DNA of 64,000 bases, taken from NCBI GenBank assembly GCA_002298915.1, contig DBML01000032.1:1-64000 (forward strand), written 5' to 3'. The notes under the pieces were generated by a model. That model had not been told where the DNA came from. It made no database searches and saw nothing but the letters and a program-made list of their open reading frames with translations. Of this stretch, positions 57,831 through 64,000 are shown piece by piece (position 1 is the stretch's first letter; each line of letters begins with the position of its first letter). Position numbers and translations under genes: made by a program. Source of the stretch: Clostridium sp. UBA699 (GTDB lineage Bacteria > Bacillota > Clostridia > Clostridiales > Clostridiaceae).

Positions 57831-60038
57831 CTAGAATTCGTCTCTTTCCACCAGTATCTGCCTAGGCTTGGCCCCGTCCTTTCCGGATATGATGTTCCTT
57901 TCCTCGAGCTGCTCAATTATTCTTGCAGCCCTGTTGTAGCCTATCTTTAGCCTCCTCTGAAGCAGCGAGGTTGATGCCTGACCCGCGTCCACCACTATCC
58001 TGATGGCTTCGTCAAGCAGGTCGTCGTATTCGCCGTCCTCGCCTGAGTTGACCTTGTCAAGGTGGTCCATCAGCTCCTCCTTGTATTCAGGATCGCCCAT
58101 CTGGTGCTTTATGAAGTCGACGACGTTCTCGACCTCGCTTTCCGAAATGAACGCTCCCTGGATCCTGACAGGCTTTGATTCGCCTACAGGGTAGAAGAGC
58201 ATGTCCCCTTTTCCAAGCAGCTTTTCCGCTCCAGCCATGTCGAGAATGGTCCTTGAATCGATCTGGCTCGATACGGCGAAGGAAATCCTTGAAGGTATGT
58301 TAGCCTTTATCACGCCTGTAATTACGTCGACAGACGGCCTCTGGGTTGCTATGACGAGGTGCATGCCCGCAGCACGTGCCATCTGGGCGAGCCTTCCGAT
58401 GTAGTCCTCGATGTCGTTAGGGCAGACCATCATCAGGTCTGCGAGCTCGTCTATGATTATCACTATGAATGGCAGCTTGTCATCTAGCTTTCCTGTTTCG
58501 GAAAGGTCGTTGTAGCCCTCTATGTTCCTTACCCCGTTGTCTGCGAACAGCTTGTACCTCCTGGTCATCTCGTTAACCGCCCAGTTAAGTGCCCCTGCCG
58601 CCTTTTTCGGATCCGTGACCACCGGTATGAGAAGGTGCGGGATTCCGTTGTATACGTTGAGCTCGACAACCTTAGGGTCGACCATGAGGAGCCTGACCTT
58701 GTCAGGGGAGTACTTGTAGAGAAGGCTTATTATGAGAGTGTTGATGCACACGCTCTTTCCCGAGCCTGTGGCTCCTGCTATCAAAAGGTGAGGCATTTTC
58801 GTGAGGTCTGATGCAACGCAGTTGCCCGCGATGTCCTTGCCCAGGCAGAAGGAGAGGTTCTTCTTTGAGTTGATGAACTCCTCGGATTCTATTACCTCCC
58901 TTAGGAATACAGGCGAGAGGGTGCTGTTGGGAACCTCAATGCCGACGGCGGATTTCCCCGGTATAGGCGCCTCTATCCTGACCCCGGAGGCGGCAAGCGC
59001 CAGCGCTATGTCGTCTGCAAGGTTCACTATCCTGCTGACCTTTACGCCCGGGCTCGGCTGAAGCTCGAACCTTGTAACGGATGGCCCCTTGCTTACCTGG
59101 ACCACCTTTGCCTCTACACCGAAGCTGCTCAGGGTTTCCTCGAGCTTGGCCGCGTTGCTGATGAGCTCCCTTTTGTCCTCCTTGTTGAGCTGTGACTGAG
59201 TGTTCTTCTTGAGAAGGTCTATTGCAGGAAAATTGTACTTCGCCTCTGTCCTGTGGGAAGATTTCTTAATTTCCTTATCAAGCTCTTCGGTTATTGATGT
59301 ATCAGGGGAGGGCTCTGCGGCAGCTGCGGGAGCAGGCAGGCTTTCCATGGCGGTTTCCCCTTCCGTTGCTTTCATGAAGTTCATGATTTTTATTCTGCTG
59401 TTGATGCCTTTTACATATGCGTCCTTCTCTGCCGTTACTTCAGGCTTCGCTGCTGTCCTGGCAGTTTCGGCTATTGCCGGCTTCTCAGGCCTCCTCATCT
59501 TGCCCCTGAAGAAGGACAGTACATCGTAAAGAGTAATCCTGGAAATGAGTATGAAGGCTACCGCGTATAGTGATGTGAAGACGACATAGCTGCCCGCCGA
59601 ACCAAGGAGCTTGTATAGAGGTATGTCTATAAGGTAGCTTATTATTCCGCCGTGTACCGCGCTGCTTGACTCGTAAAGCTTTTTCATTCCGCCTGCAACG
59701 CTGCCTTCTGTGTAGTAGTTTTTCATCAGAACCATTTGAACTGTGAGCAGCGTGTTCATAATGAATATTATTATGCCGTAGAATTTTCTGCTAAACCTGA
59801 AGCTGTTCTTCCTCAGAATATAGCAAAGCCCGATGAAGATGAATATGATAGGAAACACGTACGCTCCCAGTCCCATGAGCGCAACGAGTATCTTCCTTAC
59901 GGCGCTGCCCAGTATGCCCGAGGAGGCTGAGGAAAATACGCTTATAAGTATGAGTACGCCCAGTGTAATGAGAAGGACGCCTTTGATCTCGACCTGCATG
60001 TCGCTTTGAGGCCGCGGTTTTCTGTTTTTCTTAGCCAT
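57831..60038 (-). CDS. ftsK: DNA translocase FtsK/SpoIIIE
   Basis: 735 aa. Four membrane helices lie in about residues 15-170, followed by a Pro/Ala/Glu linker and the motor domain with Walker A IAGATGSGKSV, Walker B IVIIIDELADLMM and ATQRPSVDVITG. A C-terminal winged-helix gamma domain (about 670-735) recognises orienting sequences. It pumps chromosomal DNA at the division or sporulation septum. The gene lies directly behind aspartokinase (15 nt). Division and sporulation paralogues cannot be separated by eye. Confidence 0.96.
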   Translation of the reverse strand: MAKKNRKPRPQSDMQVEIKGVLLITLGVLILISVFSSASSGILGSAVRKILVALMGLGAYVFPIIFIFIGLCYILRKNSFRFSRKFYGIIIFIMNTLLTVQMVLMKNYYTEGSVAGGMKKLYESSSAVHGGIISYLIDIPLYKLLGSAGSYVVFTSLYAVAFILISRITLYDVLSFFRGKMRRPEKPAIAETARTAAKPEVTAEKDAYVKGINSRIKIMNFMKATEGETAMESLPAPAAAAEPSPDTSITEELDKEIKKSSHRTEAKYNFPAIDLLKKNTQSQLNKEDKRELISNAAKLEETLSSFGVEAKVVQVSKGPSVTRFELQPSPGVKVSRIVNLADDIALALAASGVRIEAPIPGKSAVGIEVPNSTLSPVFLREVIESEEFINSKKNLSFCLGKDIAGNCVASDLTKMPHLLIAGATGSGKSVCINTLIISLLYKYSPDKVRLLMVDPKVVELNVYNGIPHLLIPVVTDPKKAAGALNWAVNEMTRRYKLFADNGVRNIEGYNDLSETGKLDDKLPFIVIIIDELADLMMVCPNDIEDYIGRLAQMARAAGMHLVIATQRPSVDVITGVIKANIPSRISFAVSSQIDSRTILDMAGAEKLLGKGDMLFYPVGESKPVRIQGAFISESEVENVVDFIKHQMGDPEYKEELMDHLDKVNSGEDGEYDDLLDEAIRIVVDAGQASTSLLQRRLKIGYNRAARIIEQLEERNIISGKDGAKPRQILVERDEF

Positions 60039-60053
60039 AAATGTGCATCACCT

Positions 60054-61256
60054 CTAGTTTCCAAGATTGAAATCATTGTGGAGTGCGACTATAGCCTTTT
60101 CAGCATCGCCGCTGCTTACCAGGCACCATATGGTTGTATGGGAGTCGGCAGTCTGAAGGACCGTTATGCCGCTGCTTTCGAGGACCCTCATAATCCTGGC
60201 CATGACGCCAGGCACCCCTCTTATGCTGCTGCCTATCACAGATATCTTGCTGCAGTTCTCGATAATCGAAAACTTTATGCCCAGGCTGTCCATAAGCTCA
60301 CCGAAAGCTCTGAGGTCCTTTCCGTCTATGGTGAAAACCTTCTCCTTGGGGAAGATGTTTATGAGGTCTATGCTTATGCGGTTTTTAGCTATTTCGTCCA
60401 GGACGTGAGGGTAGTTCCCGTTGCCTGCGTTCTGTGCTGTGTCCATTGTGACCTGAACCCTGTCGCTCATGGAGGTTATTCCTATGATGACGTTGTCCGA
60501 CTTGTGCTTCCTGTAGCTGCTTATGACGGTACCGCCGCATTCGCTCAGCGTGTTCTTGATCACCAGTGGGATGTTCGCCTTCATTGCGATCTCTACGGCG
60601 CGGGGGTGTATGACCTTTGCGCCTTCGTCGGCCAGCTGGAACACCTCGTTGTAGCTGATCTCCTCGATGAGGGCGGCATCAGATACCACCCTGGGATCGG
60701 CGGTCATTATGCCGTCTACGTCGGTGAATATCTGGATCTCCTCAGCATGCAGCGCAACTCCGAGAAGCGATGCTGTGGTGTCGCTGCCACCCCTGCCCAA
60801 AGTGGTTACGTAGCCGTTCTCGCTTATCCCCTGGAAGCCCGCGATTACGGGAACCTTGTCCTCGTTCAGCAGATTCAGTATCCTGTCAGGATTCACCTTT
60901 ACGATGCTGGCGTTGTTGTATTTGTTGTCTGTAACAATGCCTGCTTGCCCGCCTGTTAGCGGAACTGCGGCAACGCCGTTTTCCTTAAGCTCATCGCACA
61001 TGATGACTGTGCTTATTATCTCTCCGCAGCTCATAAGGAGGTCTGCAGCAAGCGGGTTTGCCTCCTTGAACTCCTGGCTCACCAGTGAAAGCAGCGTGTC
61101 CGTTGCGTAAGGCTGTCCTTTCCTTCCCATTGCGGAAACCACGATCACCGGAGAGTAACCGTCCTCCATAGCTCTCTTTATCTTTTCGACCACGAGGCCG
61201 CGTCTTTCTTCAGTTGAAACCGAGGTTCCTCCGAATTTCTGTATCAATATCTTCAT
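60054..61256 (-). CDS. dapG: Aspartokinase (DapG-like)
   Basis: 400 aa. The kinase core begins with the family motif KILIQKFGGTSV and contains VSAMGR and LGRGGSDTTASLLG; two ACT regulatory domains follow (about 260-400). It phosphorylates aspartate, the first step to lysine, diaminopimelate, threonine and methionine. Its position near pnp and the M16 peptidase is like B. subtilis dapG, the diaminopimelate-sensitive enzyme. No lysine riboswitch is visible upstream. GGGAGG lies close to the ATG. Confidence 0.94.
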   Translation of the reverse strand: MKILIQKFGGTSVSTEERRGLVVEKIKRAMEDGYSPVIVVSAMGRKGQPYATDTLLSLVSQEFKEANPLAADLLMSCGEIISTVIMCDELKENGVAAVPLTGGQAGIVTDNKYNNASIVKVNPDRILNLLNEDKVPVIAGFQGISENGYVTTLGRGGSDTTASLLGVALHAEEIQIFTDVDGIMTADPRVVSDAALIEEISYNEVFQLADEGAKVIHPRAVEIAMKANIPLVIKNTLSECGGTVISSYRKHKSDNVIIGITSMSDRVQVTMDTAQNAGNGNYPHVLDEIAKNRISIDLINIFPKEKVFTIDGKDLRAFGELMDSLGIKFSIIENCSKISVIGSSIRGVPGVMARIMRVLESSGITVLQTADSHTTIWCLVSSGDAEKAIVALHNDFNLGN

Positions 61257-61309
61257 AGTAAAACCTCCCTGAACAATTATCTCTCAACGTTGATTATATC
61301 ATTATTTGC

Positions 61310-61344
61310 AAAAAATTATAAGTAAATACACAGGTATTTACTTA
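61310..61344 (-). terminator. Intrinsic terminator after M16 peptidase
   Basis: TAAGTAAATAC/GTATTTACTTA (61319-61329 with 61334-61344), a perfect 11-bp stem. On the minus strand TAATTTTTTG follows. Confidence 0.88.
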
Positions 61345-61364
61345 CAATTGAAGACGCTATTGTT

Positions 61365-62630
61365 CTAAAAGCGGTTTTGTATTATGCCCCTCAGGTTGTT
61401 GGGGTCAAAGTTGTCGCCCACTAAGGCTGAGTTCTGTATTCCTTTCCTGAACGTCTTGTCCATGACCTCGCGCAGCTTTTGCTGGTCTATCCTGTCTATC
61501 TTGCTTACCATGTCGTCGAGAGTGTTTATCCTGTTGAGGAAAAGGACCGACTTGCCGTTGTTGAACATCCTGCTGCTTGTGTTTTCAAGGCCCAGCATGT
61601 AGCTTCCCTTAAGCTGTTCCTTTGCTTTCCTCAGCTTATCGTCGGAAACTCCCATGTCGATAAACCTTTCGATTTCCTCTTCGATCAGCCCCAGAACGAC
61701 GTCGGCGCATTTGGGGTTGAGGCTGGTGTATATTGAGATGACGCCTGTGTTCTTGAAGGCCGAGATATAGGAGTAGATTGAATAGCAAAGCCCTTTCTGC
61801 TCCCTTATCCTTTGGAACAGCAGGGAAGAGGCTCCTCCGCCCAGGATGTTGCTCAAAAGTAGAAGAGTGTACAGGTCCTCGTTGCCTGTCTGGATGCCCG
61901 GCATCCCGAGGCAGAGGTGGAGCTGTTCGATCCTCTTGGTTTTGTGCAGGTGGTTGCTGAGAAGCGGAGGCGTTGAGTAGCACGTTATCTTCTTGTTGGA
62001 ACAAACCCAGTCTCCGAAGTACTTGTCTACAAGGCCGTATACTTTGCTCTCGTCCAGGTTGCCCGCTATCGAAATCACCGAGTTCTCCGGTATATAGTGC
62101 GACGAAACATAATTCACAATGTCCTCCCTTGTGAAGGAGGCTAAGGATTCAAAGGTGCCCAGGATAGGAAGCGACAGCGGGTCGTCTCCCCAGATGGCTG
62201 AGCAGTGCAGGTCCGAGAGTACATCCTCAGGCGAGTCCTCGCTCATCTTTATCTCTTCAGCTATTACCCCTTTTTCCTTCTCTATGTCTGCCTCATGGAA
62301 ACAGCTGTTGAACAGCATGTCCGAGAGTATGTCAAGCGAAAGCTCAAGGTAGGAATCCAGCGCTTTGATGTAGAAGCAGGTGGACTCTTTTCCTGTGAAA
62401 GCGTTTATCTGGCCGCCAACATCCTCTATAGCTTCGACAATCTGCAGTGAGGAACGCCTGTCTGTGCCCTTGAACATCATGTGTTCTATGAAATGGGATA
62501 TCCCGTTGTTGCTTAGGTTCTCGTTCCTTGAGCCGTTCTCGACCCAAAGGCCGACACTGATGGATTTGACATAGCTGATTTTCTCGTATACAACCCTTAA
62601 ACCATTCTTGAGTGTCAATATAGTATACAT
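61365..62630 (-). CDS. M16 family zinc peptidase (MlpA/YmxG-like)
   Basis: 421 aa. The inverted zinc motif HxxEH is in ISHFIEHMMFKGT, with the third ligand Glu downstream in KEKGVIAEEIKM. The C-terminal half is the second, inactive M16 repeat. It matches the processing-peptidase-like protein coded next to pnp in Firmicutes. The start at 62630 (MYTILTLKNG) follows GAGGTG by 4 nt; a longer version would run into the pnp terminator. Predicted cytoplasmic; substrate unknown. Confidence 0.93.
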   Translation of the reverse strand: MYTILTLKNGLRVVYEKISYVKSISVGLWVENGSRNENLSNNGISHFIEHMMFKGTDRRSSLQIVEAIEDVGGQINAFTGKESTCFYIKALDSYLELSLDILSDMLFNSCFHEADIEKEKGVIAEEIKMSEDSPEDVLSDLHCSAIWGDDPLSLPILGTFESLASFTREDIVNYVSSHYIPENSVISIAGNLDESKVYGLVDKYFGDWVCSNKKITCYSTPPLLSNHLHKTKRIEQLHLCLGMPGIQTGNEDLYTLLLLSNILGGGASSLLFQRIREQKGLCYSIYSYISAFKNTGVISIYTSLNPKCADVVLGLIEEEIERFIDMGVSDDKLRKAKEQLKGSYMLGLENTSSRMFNNGKSVLFLNRINTLDDMVSKIDRIDQQKLREVMDKTFRKGIQNSALVGDNFDPNNLRGIIQNRF

Positions 62631-62659
62631 AAGCACCTCAAATAATTTTATTCGGCAGA

Positions 62660-62691
62660 GGTAAAAATAGAAAGGCATTAAGCCTTTCTAT
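62660..62691 (-). terminator. Intrinsic terminator after pnp
   Basis: TAGAAAGGC/GCCTTTCTA (62668-62676 with 62682-62690), with TTTTTAC following on the minus strand. Confidence 0.88.
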
Positions 62692-62692
62692 T

Positions 62693-64000
62693 CTACTTTT
62701 CTTCGTTTTCTACTTTTTCTTCTTTTTCCTGAGTGTCTTTAAGAGCATCCTTCCTTGAAAGGTTAACCCTTCCCTGGTTGTCTATCTCTGTTACCTTAAC
62801 AAGGATCTCGTCTCCAACGGATACCACGTCCTCCACTTTCTCCACCCTCTTGAAATCGAGCTTCGAAATGTGTACAAGGCCTTCCTTGCCTGGAAGTATC
62901 TCGACGAACGCACCGAAGGTTGCGATCTTAGTTACCTTGCCGAGGTAGATTTCACCTACGACTACTTCCTTTGTCAGGTCCTCTATCATCTTTATGGCAG
63001 CCTTAGCGCCTGCAGAGTCGTCAGACATTACGAATACCCTACCGTCGTCGTTGATGTCTATCTTGACGCCTGTCTCTGCAATTATCTTATTGATAACCTT
63101 TCCGCCAGGTCCAATTACGTCTCTGATCTTGTCAGGGTTTATTTGCATTGTGTATGCCTTAGGCGCATACTGTGAAAGATCAGGTCTTGCTGCCGGGATG
63201 CATTCGTTTATCTTGCCCAGTATGAACAATCTTGCTTTTCTTGCATCCTCGAGAGTCTTCTTTATGACTTCGTTCGATATTCCGTGAAGCTTCGTGTCGA
63301 ACTGTATGGCAGTTATTCCCACTTCCGTACCGGCAACCTTGAAGTCCATGTCTCCGAAGAAGTCTTCTATTCCCTGGATGTCGGTGAGCACCTTCTCAAC
63401 TGTAAGGTCTTCGCTCGTTATAAGCCCCATTGCTATACCTGCCGCAGGCCTCTTTATAGGAACGCCGGCGTCAAGCAATGCGAGCGTGCTTCCGCATATG
63501 CTGGCCTGTGAAGTCGAGCCGTTTGAGCTGAGAACTTCTGATACAAGCCTTATTGCATACGGGAATTCCTCTTCTGAAGGGATTAACGGCTCAAGGGCTT
63601 TTTCAGCAAGTGCGCCGTGTCCTATCTCTCTTCTTCCAGGTCCCCTGAGCGGCCTTACTTCTCCAACGCTGTACGCTGGGAAGTTGTAGTGGTGCATGTA
63701 CCTCTTTGTCTCTTCCAGTCCGAGCCCGTCAAGCTTCTGAACCTCTCCGATCGCTCCGAGCGTAGCCACTGTCATGACCTGCGTCATACCCCTTGTGAAG
63801 AGCCCTGATCCGTGAGTCCTTGGAAGAAGCGCCACTTCGCAGCCTATTGGCCTTATCTCGTCGAAGGCTCTTGCATCCGGCCTTCTGTTTTCGTAAAGCA
63901 TCATGTTCCTAACTGCTTTTTTCTGCATGTTGTAGAATATGTCAGCTATGTCGGCTGAGCTTTCAGGATACTTTTCGCTGAACTCGGCATCTATCTTCGA
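62693..64000 (-). CDS. pnp: Polynucleotide phosphorylase, 5' part outside window
   Basis: The last ~435 residues are seen; the frame continues open past 64000 (…ADIFYNMQ upstream of 63928), so the gene is cut by the window edge. The second RNase PH domain shows FTRGMTQVMTV, GRREIGHGALAEKAL and SSNGSTSQASICG. A KH domain (IRDVIGPGGKVINKI) and an S1 domain (TFGAFVEILPGKEGLVHIS) follow. It is a 3'-5' phosphorolytic exoribonuclease of the RNA degradosome. The acidic tail is short. Next in order is the M16 peptidase, the usual neighbour. Confidence 0.97.
   Translation of the reverse strand, partial: SKIDAEFSEKYPESSADIADIFYNMQKKAVRNMMLYENRRPDARAFDEIRPIGCEVALLPRTHGSGLFTRGMTQVMTVATLGAIGEVQKLDGLGLEETKRYMHHYNFPAYSVGEVRPLRGPGRREIGHGALAEKALEPLIPSEEEFPYAIRLVSEVLSSNGSTSQASICGSTLALLDAGVPIKRPAAGIAMGLITSEDLTVEKVLTDIQGIEDFFGDMDFKVAGTEVGITAIQFDTKLHGISNEVIKKTLEDARKARLFILGKINECIPAARPDLSQYAPKAYTMQINPDKIRDVIGPGGKVINKIIAETGVKIDINDDGRVFVMSDDSAGAKAAIKMIEDLTKEVVVGEIYLGKVTKIATFGAFVEILPGKEGLVHISKLDFKRVEKVEDVVSVGDEILVKVTEIDNQGRVNLSRKDALKDTQEKEEKVENEEK

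Overview
The window looks like a chromosomal segment of a spore-forming, anaerobic, amino-acid-fermenting Clostridia member. The DNA is of moderate GC, with AGG-rich arginine codons in ordinary genes and AGA-rich codons in the apparently most expressed ones. Supporting markers are spoVS, RNase Y, an IspH-S1 fusion, a Gram-positive HPr, a tandem glycine riboswitch on an amino acid permease, a strongly expressed glutamate dehydrogenase, urocanate hydratase, several aminotransferases, and two selenium-linked genes (a YgeY-type hydrolase and yedF). A glycine/Stickland fermenter of the Peptostreptococcaceae/Peptoclostridium type would fit, but this is inference. No rRNA, tRNA, CRISPR array, insertion sequence or prophage was recognised.

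Layout. 1-6950 (+): cysS behind a cysteine-codon attenuator, a small membrane protein, an MsrB/2-hydroxyacid dehydrogenase fusion, a nitrilase-family amidase, a patatin phospholipase and a YgeY-like M20 hydrolase. 7000-8730: promoter, tandem glycine riboswitch and APC permease. 8790-11212: a tiny Cys-rich protein, then leftward membrane protein, EamA transporter and yedF. 11448-24014 (+): processive glycosyltransferase, hutU, rluB, DUF4264 protein, RpiR regulator, gdhA, a flavoprotein, cmk, ispH-rpsA, speD and a GNAT enzyme. 24045-26558 (-): two PLP aminotransferases. 26763-32572 (+): miaB, mutS, mutL.

32778-37671 is the most unusual part. Between mutL and miaA, which commonly lie next to each other in related genomes, there is an islet. 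It holds a roughly 525-nt apparently non-coding, highly structured RNA with its own promoter and terminators. It is followed by a 1361-residue secreted protein with two discoidin domains, six Ig-like domains and a CotH kinase-like domain, which has its own promoter and paired palindromic operator-like sites. 37745-42779 (+) then resumes with miaA, a LysE exporter, hfq, a methionine-gamma-lyase-family protein, a DUF1697 protein and a deacetylase lipoprotein.

42836-64000 is mostly leftward: lexA (with a divergent Cys-rich acidic protein), a tyrosine recombinase with an extra N-terminal helix-turn-helix, purB, a PNPOx-fold protein, an arginase-family protein, ptsH, an aspartate aminotransferase, a two-gene prenyl-phosphate sugar module, spoVS, rny, recA with an SOS box, pgsA, rimO, ftsK, aspartokinase, an M16 peptidase and the 3' part of pnp. 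The pnp to recA order is the usual Firmicutes arrangement.

Most genes are core housekeeping. The features most worth following up are the cysS attenuator, the large RNA with its bistable pairing, and the fused or altered enzymes.
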